64,000 nt of DNA from Xylanimonas ulmi (GCF_004216535.1 NZ_SGWX01000001.1:1488001-1552000); one strand, 5' to 3'. Numbered from the stretch's first letter, positions 40,486 to 48,878 are shown. Made by a program: numbers and translations. The notes: generated from the letters alone by a model not told the origin.

Positions 40486-40545
40486 GGGGGGTCCTTGGTG
40501 GTGGGTGTCTCGTTCGTGGGTTGCTCGTGGGACGGTCCGGGGCGC

Positions 40546-41226
40546 TCAGCCCGACGGGCCGACGAGGCCGTGCACGACGGCGTCGGCCAGGACGCGGGCA
40601 GGCAGGGGCCGCACGAGGCTCCCGGGGCCGGCGCGCCCGTGCAGCACTGACGCTTCGATGAGCGCGACCGCGACGTCGACGGGCACGCGCAGCCGCGCCC
40701 GGTCGGGGGCGAGCGCGGACCGCAGCCCGTCCGCGATGACGGCGCGGTGCGCATCGTGTTGGTCGACGAGGCGCTGGCGCAACTCACCTAGGCGTCGCCC
40801 GTCCTCCGGACTGCGCGGTGCGGCCTCCCCCACACGGGCGTGCAGCGCGCGCAGGATCAGCATCCAGCGCGTGGCCTCCCCCATGCGCTCGTGGCCGAGC
40901 TCGATGATGCGCGTGACGCGCTCCACGAGCGGCAGCTCGCGGTCGACCGTGTCGAGGTCGGCGCGCGTGACCGAGGGCTCGGTGGCGCGCAGCAGGCCGG
41001 TGACCGCCACCTCGCCCACCAGGGTGTTCTTGTCCGGGAAGGCGCGAAAGAGCGTGCCCTCGGCCACGCCAGCGGCGGCCGCGAGCTCCCTGGTCGTCAC
41101 GTCGAGTCCCTGCTCGGCGACCAGCGGCAGCGCCGCCTCGACGATGGCCGCGCGGCGCTCGTCCGGCGCGAGCGGCGCGGCGCGGCGGCGTCCGGCCTCG
41201 CGCCCGTCCACCCGCGTCGTGTTCAC
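40546..41226 (-). CDS. TetR-family repressor of the ABC exporter operon
   Basis: 226 residues. DNA-binding domain: ERRAAIVEAALPLVAEQGLDVTTRELAAAAGVAEGTLFRAFPDKNTL, the A-G-V-A-E-G-T-L-F-R-x-F arrangement. The C-terminal domain carries a Leu-rich helix set (VERVTRIIELGHERMGEATRWMLILRALH). It lies directly before the two ABC genes on the same strand, so it is probably the first gene of the operon and controls it by autoregulation. GTG 41226 has TACGGT 6 nt upstream and a palindrome behind that. Confidence 0.9.
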   Translation of the reverse strand: MNTTRVDGREAGRRRAAPLAPDERRAAIVEAALPLVAEQGLDVTTRELAAAAGVAEGTLFRAFPDKNTLVGEVAVTGLLRATEPSVTRADLDTVDRELPLVERVTRIIELGHERMGEATRWMLILRALHARVGEAAPRSPEDGRRLGELRQRLVDQHDAHRAVIADGLRSALAPDRARLRVPVDVAVALIEASVLHGRAGPGSLVRPLPARVLADAVVHGLVGPSG

Positions 41227-41232
41227 CAGGCA

Positions 41233-41238
41233 ACCGTA
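41233..41238 (-). promoter_or_regulatory. -10 TACGGT, leaderless start of tetR
   Basis: Six bases (TGCCTG) separate the hexamer from GTG 41226. The operator palindrome begins 4 bases upstream of the hexamer, in the -10/-35 spacer. Confidence 0.5.
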
Positions 41239-41241
41239 AGT

Positions 41242-41257
41242 GAGTGAGTGCTCACTC
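41242..41257. promoter_or_regulatory. TetR operator candidate
   Basis: GAGTGAG-TG-CTCACTC, perfect 7-bp arms, located in the core promoter of the tetR-ABC operon. Confidence 0.6.
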
Positions 41258-41305
41258 CGCAAGGAGGGGCCGAGGCTGGCGCGCGCAGCGCGCGCCGGCA
41301 CGACA

Positions 41306-41355
41306 ACGGGCCTGCGGCCCCGCTCCGGCGTTCGGGAGCGGGGCCGCAGGCCCGT
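41306..41355. terminator. Perfect 21-bp hairpin behind the slipin gene
   Basis: Arms 41306-41326 and 41335-41355 are exact complements with an 8-nt loop, the longest perfect stem I found here. A second palindrome, GGCGCGCGC-A-GCGCGCGCC, lies at 41278-41296. Together they insulate tetR from the upstream operon. Confidence 0.75.
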
Positions 41356-41368
41356 CAGTGATGCGGAC

Positions 41369-42562
41369 TCAGCCCGCCGGCGGAGCCGGGGGCACGGGCG
41401 GGATCGGGGGAAGCGTCGGCTCCCCCGGGTGCTGCCCGGCCTCGTGCGACGGGTCGAACGGCATGCCCGACCGCGTGCCGGACGCCGTGGCGTCCGCCGT
41501 CGCGGCCTCGGACTGGCGCTGCGCCTCACGCAGCGCCTCGGCCGGGTCGGCGAGCGCGCCGGTGCCCAGTGCCTCCATGCGCTCCTTGCGCAGCGCCCTG
41601 GCGGCCGCCGACTCCTCCTCGTTCGACGTCACGGGGGCGCCGTCCGCCGGCACGCCCGGGATGCCGGACCCGCCGAAGCCCTTGGAGATCGAGCCCAGCG
41701 CGGCCGTGAACTCGGTGGGCACGACCCACAGCTTCGAGGCTGTGCCGTTGGCGATCTGCGGCAGCATCTGCAGGTACTGATAGGCCAGCAGCTTGGGGTC
41801 GGCGTCGCCCGTGTGGATGGCGTCGAAGACCTGGAGGATCGCGCGCGCCTCACCCTCGGCCCGCAGCACGCGCGACTGCGCGTCACCCTCGGCCCGCAGG
41901 ATCGCCGACTGCTTCTCACCCTCGGCCGTGAGGATCTGCGACTGCTTGACGCCCTCGGCCGTGAGGATCGCCGCACGGCGGTCACGCTCGGCGCGCATCT
42001 GCTGCTCCATCGAGCCCTGCACCGAGGCGGGCGGGTCGATCGAGCGCAGCTCGACGCGGTTGATGCGCACGCCCCAGCGACCGGTCGCCTCGTCCAGGAC
42101 GCCGCGCAGCTGACCGTTGATCTGGTCACGGCTGGTCAGCGTCTGCTCCAGGTCCATGGACCCGACGACGTTACGCAGCGTGGTGACCGTGAGCTGCTCG
42201 ATCGCGGTGATGTAGTTCGCGATCTCATAGACCGCGGACTTGGGGTTGGTCACCTGGAAGTAGATGACCGTGTCGATCGAGACGACGAGGTTGTCGGAGG
42301 TGATGACCGGTTGCGGTGGGAACGAGACGACCTGCTCACGCAGGTCGACGCCCGCGCGCACCTTGTCGATGAACGGCACCAGCAGGTGCAGGCCTGGCTC
42401 CAGGGTCTTGTGGTAGCGGCCGAGCCGCTCGACGATCAGCGAGACCGCCTGCGGGACGATCCGCACCGCCCGCACCAGCGCCGTGACGAAGAAGATCAGC
42501 ACGACGAGCAGGACCAGATACAGCACGAGCGTGGCGGGGTTCAGACTTCCGTCTTCGAACAA
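41369..42562 (-). CDS. Slipin/stomatin-like SPFH (Band 7) protein, TTG start
   Basis: 397 residues. An N-terminal membrane helix (LVLYLVLLVVLIFFVTALV) anchors a Band 7/SPFH domain (~35-250) with VPQAVSLIVERLGRYHKTLEPGLHLLVPFIDKV and VITSDNLVVSIDTVIYFQVTNP. A long helix of repeats follows (AEGVKQSQILTAEGEKQSAILRAEGDAQSRVLRAEGEA), the oligomerising coiled coil. The C-terminus is Pro-rich and disordered. Slipins form ring assemblies in membranes. An ATG at 42601 would place AAGGAG inside the gene; instead AAGGAG sits 7 nt before TTG 42562, which I take as the start. The NfeD partner gene lies 54 bases upstream. Confidence 0.88.
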   Translation of the reverse strand: MFEDGSLNPATLVLYLVLLVVLIFFVTALVRAVRIVPQAVSLIVERLGRYHKTLEPGLHLLVPFIDKVRAGVDLREQVVSFPPQPVITSDNLVVSIDTVIYFQVTNPKSAVYEIANYITAIEQLTVTTLRNVVGSMDLEQTLTSRDQINGQLRGVLDEATGRWGVRINRVELRSIDPPASVQGSMEQQMRAERDRRAAILTAEGVKQSQILTAEGEKQSAILRAEGDAQSRVLRAEGEARAILQVFDAIHTGDADPKLLAYQYLQMLPQIANGTASKLWVVPTEFTAALGSISKGFGGSGIPGVPADGAPVTSNEEESAAARALRKERMEALGTGALADPAEALREAQRQSEAATADATASGTRSGMPFDPSHEAGQHPGEPTLPPIPPVPPAPPAG

Positions 42563-42616
42563 AACGAGTCTCCTTCGCTGGAGGTGACTCCGCCGCGGCA
42601 ACGGCGAAGGACGTGC

Positions 42617-43075
42617 TCAGGCCGTGCTGGTGGCGCCCACGGGCGCCACGACGGCGGTCGCGCCGTCGATCCGCACAACCTCGACCTCGGACCCGACTGC
42701 CAGCACCGGCGAGCCGGGCCGTCCGTCGTCCTCAAGCCGGGCTGTCCAGACCTCGCCGGTCAACTTGACCCGGCCGCCGGTCTCACTCACCTCGGCGACG
42801 ACGATCGCGCGCCGCCCGACCTGCGCCGCGGCGTTGGTCTCGGTCAGCGGCACACGCCGCTTGAGTTGGCGCAACACCCAGGGTCGCAGCGTCACGACGA
42901 GCAGCGCGGAGGTCACGCACGCGACGACCACCTGCAGCCACACGGGGGCGCCCAGAGCGGCCGCGAGCGCACCAGCCAGCGCGCCGCCGATGAGCATCAG
43001 GACGACGACGTCCAAAACGATGATCTCCACGATGCCGAGCGCGAACGCCGCGCCGACCCACCACAGCCAGTCCAT
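42617..43075 (-). CDS. NfeD-like membrane protein, slipin partner
   Basis: 152 residues: three or four helices (WLWWVGAAFALGIVEIIVLDVVVLMLIGGALAGALAAAL, VVACVTSALLVVTLRPWVL) followed by an OB-fold domain (VGRRAIVVAEVSETGGRVKLTGEVWTAR, GSEVEVVRIDGATAVV). This is the short NfeD form without the ClpP-like protease domain. NfeD genes typically sit beside slipin genes, as here, and the OB domain is thought to contact the slipin ring. ATG 43075 has AAAGGA 6 nt upstream. Confidence 0.9.
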   Translation of the reverse strand: MDWLWWVGAAFALGIVEIIVLDVVVLMLIGGALAGALAAALGAPVWLQVVVACVTSALLVVTLRPWVLRQLKRRVPLTETNAAAQVGRRAIVVAEVSETGGRVKLTGEVWTARLEDDGRPGSPVLAVGSEVEVVRIDGATAVVAPVGATSTA

Positions 43076-43147
43076 CGTGGTCCTTTCGACGAAACCCAGG
43101 CAACCTCGGTCTTTTACCTGGAATTTACCCTCGCAAGCGGCCGTGGG

Positions 43148-43999
43148 CTAGCCATTCGGCAGAGTCGATCGCTCCTGGTGTCGCTCCTGGTGCCGTCCCT
43201 GTGTCGCCGCGGGCGTGGCCGCGCGCGCGAGCCACCGCCCACCGCCGTGGGCCACGAGCAGGTCGAGCCCGAACGCGGCCGACAGGTTCTGCGACGTGAG
43301 CACCTCCTCGAGCGGTCCGGCGGCCTGCACCGCTCCGTGCGGGCCGAGCAGCAGCATGTGGGTGAAGCCGGGCGGGATCTCCTCGACGTGGTGCGTCACC
43401 AACAGCAGCACAGGCGAGTGCGGGTCGCGCGCGAGCTCGGCGAGCGCGCTCACCAGCTCCTCACGGCCCCCGAGGTCGAGGCCCGCGCCAGGCTCGTCGA
43501 GGATGAGCAGCTCGGGATCCGTCATCAGGGCACGCGCGATCTGCACGCGCTTGCGCTCGCCCTCCGAGAGGGTTCCGTAGGTGCGGTTCGCCAGCGCGTC
43601 CACATCGAACGCGCGCAGCAGCTCGGTGGCGCGCTCGGTGTCGAGCTCCTCGTACTGCTCGCGCCAGCGCCCGGTGACGCCGTAGGCGGCGGTGACGACG
43701 ACGTCGCGCACGAGCTCGTCGCCCGGGATCTGCTCGGCGAGCGCCGCCGAGGCCAGGCCGATGCGCGGGCGCAGCTCGAACACGTCGACCCTGCCGAGGG
43801 TCTCACCGAGCAGCGTCGCCGTCCCCGAGGTCGGATGCATCCGCGCCGAGGCGATCTGCATGAGCGTGGTCTTGCCCGCGCCGTTGGGGCCGAGCACGAT
43901 CCAGCGCTCGCCGTCGGCAACCTGCCAGTCCAGCGCGTCGAGGATCGTGGTGGCGCCGCGTCGGACGGTGACGCCGTGGAGGTCGAGAACCCAGCTCAT
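43148..43999 (-). CDS. ABC-type ATPase subunit
   Basis: 283-residue ATPase with one nucleotide-binding domain: Walker A GPNGAGKTT, signature LSEGERKRVQIARAL, Walker B LLILDEPGAGLD, H-loop VTHHVEEI. The YG-x-LSEGE pattern and the final LLLGPHGAVQAAGPLEEVLTSQNLSAAFG resemble ModF/YlmA-type ATPases. No permease is adjacent, so it may act with a distant membrane partner or have a non-transport role. The C-terminus ends in a short repeated segment (GRHQERHQERS) encoded by CGCTCCTGGTG repeats. ATG 43999. Confidence 0.85.
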   Translation of the reverse strand: MSWVLDLHGVTVRRGATTILDALDWQVADGERWIVLGPNGAGKTTLMQIASARMHPTSGTATLLGETLGRVDVFELRPRIGLASAALAEQIPGDELVRDVVVTAAYGVTGRWREQYEELDTERATELLRAFDVDALANRTYGTLSEGERKRVQIARALMTDPELLILDEPGAGLDLGGREELVSALAELARDPHSPVLLLVTHHVEEIPPGFTHMLLLGPHGAVQAAGPLEEVLTSQNLSAAFGLDLLVAHGGGRWLARAATPAATQGRHQERHQERSTLPNG

Positions 44000-44073
44000 C
44001 GCGCGGCCCGCACCGCAGCGGAGGCGACGTGAGCGATCGGGTGAGGTGCACTCATGGTGCCCGACCCTATCGG

Positions 44074-44079
44074 TAGTCT
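44074..44079 (+). promoter_or_regulatory. -10 TAGTCT, leaderless start of the 257-residue gene
   Basis: Six bases separate the hexamer from GTG 44086. Confidence 0.5.
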
Positions 44080-44085
44080 GACGCC

Positions 44086-44859
44086 GTGCCCGCGAACCCC
44101 ACCGCGCTCCCCCGCAGCGTCGTGCTCGCACTGTGGCTGCAGGCCGCACAGGCCGCGCCCGGCGTCGTCGTGCGGTGCGTTCAGGGCGACGACGAGCCCC
44201 ACACCGTGACAGGACTGCCCGGCGCCGAGGCGCGCGACGCGGGCCTCAAACAGCTCGTCGAAGCGTGGTCGACAGGCCCGCGCGAGGTCGTCGCGCTCCA
44301 GCCCTCCCCGGGCGACCCCGCCGGTGTGCCGGCCGCGGCGACCCAAGCCGCGACCGACGCCGGAGAGTGCCTCGCCGTCGCCACCCCGCACGGGTCATGG
44401 GTCGTCGTGCCCCAGGTGACGACGTTCGGCAGCGCCCTCGAACCGGGCCACCTGGTCCAGTGGCGCGTGCTCGACGTGCCGCCGTGGTCGACGGCGGTGG
44501 CCGGCGCGCTCGGGTCGCTCGCCGAGGCCGAGCGCGAGCTGCGCACCGCGCTCATCACGGCGACCGACGCGCTCGACCAGCTCGACGTCGCGCGCTGGCG
44601 TGACGACGCGGCCGACGCGATCGAGGCCGTGCGGCGCACGTCGACCGACGCATGGCCCGTCCCCCCGCTCGACGGACGGCGCGCGCGCGTGCTGCAGCTC
44701 GCGACGCGGCTGCTCGCGATCGTGACCGTCGCGACCGCTGACGACGGTGGCGCCGTCAACCTGTGGCAGGTCGACCAGCGCTCGACGGCGCTGCGCGAGG
44801 TCGAGCGCACGGCCCGCCACGCGCTGGCCGCGGCGACCTACGCCCGCGCCACCGCCTGA
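44086..44859 (+). CDS. Uncharacterised actinobacterial protein
   Basis: 257 residues, no known domain recognised. The N-terminal half is mixed alpha/beta (RSVVLALWLQAAQAAPGVVVRCVQGDDEPHTVTGLPG, then GSWVVVPQVTTFGSALEPGHLVQWRVLDVPPW). The C-terminal half is helical (SLAEAERELRTALITATDALDQLDVARWRDDAADAIEAVRR and QRSTALREVERTARHALAAATYA). It has neither signal peptide nor membrane helix. The pattern resembles conserved actinobacterial hypothetical proteins found next to ABC ATPase or glycogen genes, but I cannot name a function. It is divergent from the ABC ATPase and convergent with glgA across the repeat cluster. Confidence 0.7.
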   Translation: MPANPTALPRSVVLALWLQAAQAAPGVVVRCVQGDDEPHTVTGLPGAEARDAGLKQLVEAWSTGPREVVALQPSPGDPAGVPAAATQAATDAGECLAVATPHGSWVVVPQVTTFGSALEPGHLVQWRVLDVPPWSTAVAGALGSLAEAERELRTALITATDALDQLDVARWRDDAADAIEAVRRTSTDAWPVPPLDGRRARVLQLATRLLAIVTVATADDGGAVNLWQVDQRSTALREVERTARHALAAATYARATA

Positions 44860-44889
44860 GCCCCGCCCCGGCGGTAGAGCGCCACCCGG

Positions 44890-45006
44890 CGGTCGAGCCT
44901 GTCGAGACCCCCGCACACCCGGCGGTCGAGCCTGTCGAGACCCCAGTGCGTCGGGATGGTTTCGACAGGCTCAACCATCGGGGGCGCGGTTTCGACAGGC
45001 TCAACC
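44890..45006. repeat. Four-copy inverted repeat cluster of a dispersed element
   Basis: Two copies of CGGTCGAGCCTGTCGAGACC (44890-44909 and 44923-44942) face two copies of GGTTTCGACAGGCTCAACC (44958-44976 and 44988-45006). The pairs can fold into one long hairpin between convergent genes. The same element occurs, translated, at 23976-23995 in dnaE2. It is a REP/palindromic type of repeat and probably also acts as a terminator here. Confidence 0.85.
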
Positions 45007-45021
45007 ATCGGAGCGGGCGCG

Positions 45022-46305
45022 TCAGCCCTCCAGGACGGCGCGGTAGACCTGCATGGTCCGCTCGGCGATGGCCGTCCACGAGAAGTGCTCCTCGGCCCGG
45101 CGCCGCCCGGCGGCCCCCATGTCGGCGGCCGACTGCGGGTCGGCGAGCACGCGCAGCAGCGCGTCGCTCAGGTCGCGCACGTACGTCGGCGGGTCGAGCG
45201 GTGTGCCCGTGCCGTCGTCGACCTGCTCGATGGGCACCAGCACGCCCGTGACGCCGTCGTCGACCACCTCGGGGATGCCGCCGGTCGCGGACCCGACCAC
45301 CGGCAGGCCGACGGCCATGGCCTCAAGGTTGACGATGCCCAGCGGCTCGTAGACCGACGGGCACACGAACACCGTGCCCGCGGCGAGCACCGCGATCAGA
45401 TCGGGTCGCGGCAGCATCTCCTCGATCCAGATGACGCCGGCGTCCTCGCCCGGGCCCGCGCCGCGCCGCTCGCGCAGGTTGGCGACGAGCGACTTGACCT
45501 CGGCGAGGATCTCGGGGGTGTCCGGCGCGCCGGCGCACAGCACGAGCTGGACCTCGGGAGGCAGCGCCTCGGCCGCGCGCAGCAGGTACGGCAGGCCCTT
45601 CTGGCGGGTGATCCGCCCGACGAACACGACCGACTGGCGCAGGGGGTCGATGCCCAGGCGCCGCGCGGTCGCCTGCGCGGCCTCAGCCTCGGCGCCGGTG
45701 TCGGCGGGGCGCGTCCAGCCCGACAGGTCGATGCCGTTGTGCACCACGTGCACCTTGGCCGGGTCGAGCTCGGGGTAGCAGCGCAGGATGTCGGCGCGCA
45801 TACCGCCCGAGACCGCGATGATGCCCGCGGCGCCGAGGTAGGCGGTGCGCTCGGCCCAGCTCGACACCGCGTAGCCGCCGCCGAGCTGCTCCGACTTCCA
45901 CGGGCGCAGCGGCTCGAGCGAGTGCGCGGAGATCACATGCGGGATGCCGTGCAGGAGGCCGCCGAGGTGGCCGGCCATGTTGGCGTACCACGTGTGGGAG
46001 TGGACCAGGTCGGCGCCGGCGAGGTCGTTCGCCATCGCGAGGTCGACGCCGAGCGTCGCCAGCGCGGGGTTGGCGCTGGCGAGCGTGTCGGGTATCTCAT
46101 ACCCGAAGACGCCCTCCGCCTCGGCCTGCGGCCCGCGCGGACCGTCGAACGCGCGAACACGCACGTCAGCGTGGGGTCGCAGCACCTGCGACAGCTCGGC
46201 GACGTGGACGCCGGCGCCGCCGTAGACGTGCGGCGGGAACTCGCGCGTCAGGAGGTCGACCCTGAGGCGCGCGGATGAGGGGGCGAGGCCGGTCGGTGGA
46301 GTCAC
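45022..46305 (-). CDS. glgA: Glycogen synthase / maltose-1-phosphate synthase (GT-B fold)
   Basis: 427-residue ADP-glucose-dependent glycosyltransferase. Motifs: DLLTREFPPHVYGGAGVHVAEL (substrate loop), LVHSHTWYANMAGHLGGLLHGIPHVISAHSLEPLRPWK, VVHNGIDLSGW, VVFVGRITRQKGLPYLL, and VYEPLGIVNLEAM, the E-x7-E of GT4. In mycobacteria the orthologue at the same divergent position to glgC (GlgM) makes maltose 1-phosphate for alpha-glucan synthesis, so that reaction is possible here. GTG 46305 is chosen over GTG 46311 because TACGGT lies exactly 6 nt before it. The two GTGs differ by only two residues. Confidence 0.92.
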   Translation of the reverse strand: MTPPTGLAPSSARLRVDLLTREFPPHVYGGAGVHVAELSQVLRPHADVRVRAFDGPRGPQAEAEGVFGYEIPDTLASANPALATLGVDLAMANDLAGADLVHSHTWYANMAGHLGGLLHGIPHVISAHSLEPLRPWKSEQLGGGYAVSSWAERTAYLGAAGIIAVSGGMRADILRCYPELDPAKVHVVHNGIDLSGWTRPADTGAEAEAAQATARRLGIDPLRQSVVFVGRITRQKGLPYLLRAAEALPPEVQLVLCAGAPDTPEILAEVKSLVANLRERRGAGPGEDAGVIWIEEMLPRPDLIAVLAAGTVFVCPSVYEPLGIVNLEAMAVGLPVVGSATGGIPEVVDDGVTGVLVPIEQVDDGTGTPLDPPTYVRDLSDALLRVLADPQSAADMGAAGRRRAEEHFSWTAIAERTMQVYRAVLEG

Positions 46306-46311
46306 GCGCAC

Positions 46312-46317
46312 ACCGTA
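46312..46317 (-). promoter_or_regulatory. -10 TACGGT, leaderless start of glgA
   Basis: Six bases (GTGCGC) separate the hexamer from GTG 46305. Confidence 0.5.
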
Positions 46318-46384
46318 GCGAGCACAACGACGCCACGCTATGAACTCGACGCGTCCTGGCAGCGCGACGCGGCGCGCGCGGCAA

Positions 46385-46390
46385 TAGGGT
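46385..46390 (+). promoter_or_regulatory. -10 TAGGGT, leaderless start of glgC
   Basis: Six bases (CAAGCC) separate the hexamer from ATG 46397. The divergent glgA hexamer is 67 bases away, so the two promoters lie back to back. Confidence 0.5.
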
Positions 46391-46396
46391 CAAGCC

Positions 46397-47638
46397 ATGG
46401 CGTCCACCCCCCATGTGCTCGCGATCGTTCTCGCGGGCGGCGAAGGCAAGAGGCTGATGCCGCTGACCGCTCACCGCGCCAAGCCCGCGGTGCCGTTCGG
46501 CGGCATCTACCGTCTGATCGACTTCGCGCTCTCGAACATCATCAACTCCCACTACCTGCGGGTCGTCGTGCTGACGCAGTACAAGTCGCACTCGCTGGAC
46601 CGGCACATCTCCAAGACGTGGCGCATGTCACCGCTCTTGGGCAACTTCGTCTCGTCGGTGCCGGCGCAGCAGCGCGTCGGCAAGCACTGGTATCTCGGCA
46701 GCGCGGACGCGATCTACCAGTGCCTCAACATCATCGAGGACGAGCGGCCCGACATCGTGGTCGTCGTGGGCGCCGACCACGTCTACCGCATGGACTTCTC
46801 GCAGATGGTCGCGGCGCACATCGAGTCGGGCGCCCGCGCCACCGTCGCGGCGATCCGCCAGCCCATCGCGCTCGCCGACCAGTTCGGCGTGATCGACGTC
46901 GACCCCGCCCAGCCGGACCGCATCCGCGAGTTCCTGGAGAAGCCGACCAACCCCGTGGGCCTGCCCGACGCGCCGCATGAGGTGCTCGCGTCGATGGGCA
47001 ACTATGTGTTCGACGTCGACGCGCTGGTCGAGGCCGTCACCAAGGACGCGGCCGACCCGAGCTCGCGCCACGACATGGGCGGCGACATCATTCCGGCGTT
47101 CGTCGAGCAGGGCACCGCGGGCGTCTACGACTTCATCCGCAACGACGTGCCGGGATCGACCGACCGCGACCGCGACTACTGGCGCGACGTGGGCACCATG
47201 GACGCCTACTTCGAGGCCAACAAGGACCTCATCGCCGTCCAGCCGGTCTTCAACCTCTACAACGGCGAGTGGCCGCTGTACACCGGGTACATCGGCCTGC
47301 CGCCGGCCAAGTTCGTGCATGCGGGCCCCGGTCGCCTCGGCCACGCGGCGGACTCGATCGTCTCCCCGGGCGTGCTCGTCTCGGGCGCGACGGTCGCCGG
47401 CTCGATCCTGTCGCCCGGCGTGCACCTGCACTCGTGGGCCACGGTCACCAACGCCGTCCTCATGGACGACGTCCAGGTGCACCGCCATGCGCAGGTCCAC
47501 CGCGCGGTCATCGACAAGAACGTCGTGGTGGGCGAGCGCGCCCGCATCGGCGTCGACCACGAGGAGGACCGCGCGCGCGGCTTCACCGTGACCGAGTCGG
47601 GCATCACGGTTGTCCCCAAGGGCACAATCGTCACGTGA
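46397..47638 (+). CDS. glgC: Glucose-1-phosphate adenylyltransferase
   Basis: 413 residues. Makes ADP-glucose from ATP and glucose 1-phosphate, the committed step toward glycogen and alpha-glucans. The nucleotidyltransferase domain begins [42 protein letters not shown]. It has the metal-binding [16 protein letters not shown], then the substrate loop [15 protein letters not shown] and [16 protein letters not shown] left-handed beta-helix domain closes the protein ([52 protein letters not shown]). Length is normal. It supplies the substrate for the divergent glgA product. Its TGA overlaps the GTG of serB. Confidence 0.97.
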   Translation: MASTPHVLAIVLAGGEGKRLMPLTAHRAKPAVPFGGIYRLIDFALSNIINSHYLRVVVLTQYKSHSLDRHISKTWRMSPLLGNFVSSVPAQQRVGKHWYLGSADAIYQCLNIIEDERPDIVVVVGADHVYRMDFSQMVAAHIESGARATVAAIRQPIALADQFGVIDVDPAQPDRIREFLEKPTNPVGLPDAPHEVLASMGNYVFDVDALVEAVTKDAADPSSRHDMGGDIIPAFVEQGTAGVYDFIRNDVPGSTDRDRDYWRDVGTMDAYFEANKDLIAVQPVFNLYNGEWPLYTGYIGLPPAKFVHAGPGRLGHAADSIVSPGVLVSGATVAGSILSPGVHLHSWATVTNAVLMDDVQVHRHAQVHRAVIDKNVVVGERARIGVDHEEDRARGFTVTESGITVVPKGTIVT

Positions 47639-48306
47639 ACCATGCGCTGCCGCACGTGACGGCCCCGCGACGCCTCGTCGTGACCGACGTCGACTCCACC
47701 TTCATCCAGCAGGAGGTCATCGAGCTCCTCGCCGAGCACGCGGGCACGCGCGCCCAGGTCGCCGAGGTGACCGAGCGCGCGATGCGCGGCGAGCTCGATT
47801 TCGCCCAGTCGCTGCGTGAGCGTGTCGCGACCCTCGCGGGGGTGCGCGTCGAGGCGCTCGACGCCGTGCGGAAGGCCGTCGTGCTCTCCCCCGGCGCGGC
47901 CGAGCTGGTGGCCGAGTGCCACCGGCGCGGCTGGGCGTTCGGGCTCGTCTCAGGGGGCTTCGAGGAGGTCGTCGGTCCGCTCGCGGCGTCGCTCGGCGTG
48001 ACACGTGTGCGGGCCAACCGGCTGGAGGTCGCCGACGGCGTGCTGACCGGCCGCACGCTCGGGACGGTCGTGGATCGAGCCGTCAAGGCGCAGACGCTGC
48101 GCGAGTGGGCGGGCGCGGAGGGCGTCGCGATGGCCGACACCGTCGCCGTCGGCGACGGCGCGAACGACCTCGACATGATCGCCGCGGCCGGCGTGGGCGT
48201 CGCCTACCGGGCCAAGCCCGTGGTGCGCGCCCAGGCGCCGCACGCCCTCGACGGTCGTCTGGACGAGGTCCTCGACCTGGTGGACGGGCTCGCGCGCGTC
48301 CCCTGA
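47635..48306 (+). CDS. serB: Phosphoserine phosphatase
   Basis: 223-residue HAD-superfamily phosphatase that releases serine from O-phosphoserine. The nucleophile motif is [23 protein letters not shown] (D-x-D-S-T), followed by [11 protein letters not shown] (motif II Ser) and [23 protein letters not shown] (motif IV). There is no N-terminal ACT domain, unlike the long E. coli and mycobacterial forms, so this is the short form. GTG 47635 overlaps the glgC stop (GTGA), so it is co-translated with an enzyme of a different pathway; 3-phosphoglycerate links the two only loosely. Confidence 0.9.
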   Translation: MNHALPHVTAPRRLVVTDVDSTFIQQEVIELLAEHAGTRAQVAEVTERAMRGELDFAQSLRERVATLAGVRVEALDAVRKAVVLSPGAAELVAECHRRGWAFGLVSGGFEEVVGPLAASLGVTRVRANRLEVADGVLTGRTLGTVVDRAVKAQTLREWAGAEGVAMADTVAVGDGANDLDMIAAAGVGVAYRAKPVVRAQAPHALDGRLDEVLDLVDGLARVP

Positions 48307-48339
48307 GGCCCACGCTGACGGGCCGCGCCGACGGCGTCC

Positions 48340-48849
48340 TCAGGGGCGGGCGACGGTCAGCAGGCGCGCGCGCGACCTGCCCCACACGGCCCAGTCGTCC
48401 TCGGACTCCAGGATCGAGTAGGTCGCCGTGGGCACGCCCACGCGCACCTGGGCGAGCGCGGCGTCGTCGGACCCGGGGCCGGCCAGGTGCGCGGCGGTCG
48501 CCGCGATGGTCGGCTCGTGCCCGACGACGAGCACGGTGGCGACGCCGCCCGCAGACCGCACCAGGTCGAGCACGTCGGCCACCGAGGCCTCATAGAGCTC
48601 GGGGCGCAGACGCACGTCGGTCGCGGCGCCGTCGAGCTGGCGCGAGAGCAGCTCCCAGGTCTGGCGCGTGCGCAGCGCCGTCGAGACCAGGGCGAGGTCG
48701 GGGGCGAGACCCGCGGCGGCGAACGCCTTGCCGACGCCGCCCGCCTGCTTGCGTCCGTTGGTCGCCAGGGGTCGCATCTCGTCGGGCACGCGGTCGCGGC
48801 CCGGCTCGGCCTTGGCGTGTCGCAGGAGCACCAGCCGTCGTACGGTCAT
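48340..48849 (-). CDS. SixA-type phosphohistidine phosphatase
   Basis: 169-residue histidine-phosphatase-superfamily protein. The N-terminal LVLLRHAKAEPG is the RHG motif of SixA, with catalytic His in RHAKAE. ALVSTALRTRQTWELL carries the conserved Arg, and VVGHEPTIAATAAHLAG the second His. Family members dephosphorylate phosphohistidine on proteins, though substrates outside E. coli ArcB are mostly unknown. It is the third gene behind fabG and fabI on the same strand, 29 bases after fabI, with GAGAGAG before its ATG, so the three are probably co-transcribed. Confidence 0.85.
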   Translation of the reverse strand: MTVRRLVLLRHAKAEPGRDRVPDEMRPLATNGRKQAGGVGKAFAAAGLAPDLALVSTALRTRQTWELLSRQLDGAATDVRLRPELYEASVADVLDLVRSAGGVATVLVVGHEPTIAATAAHLAGPGSDDAALAQVRVGVPTATYSILESEDDWAVWGRSRARLLTVARP

Positions 48850-48878
48850 CGTCTCTCTCAGGTCGTCGGGGGGCAGGC

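Noticed and set aside
41240-44032. Plus-strand open frame of ~930 residues over slipin, NfeD and ABC ATPase
   Set aside because: Antisense to three recognised genes and crosses the terminator hairpin; no motif.
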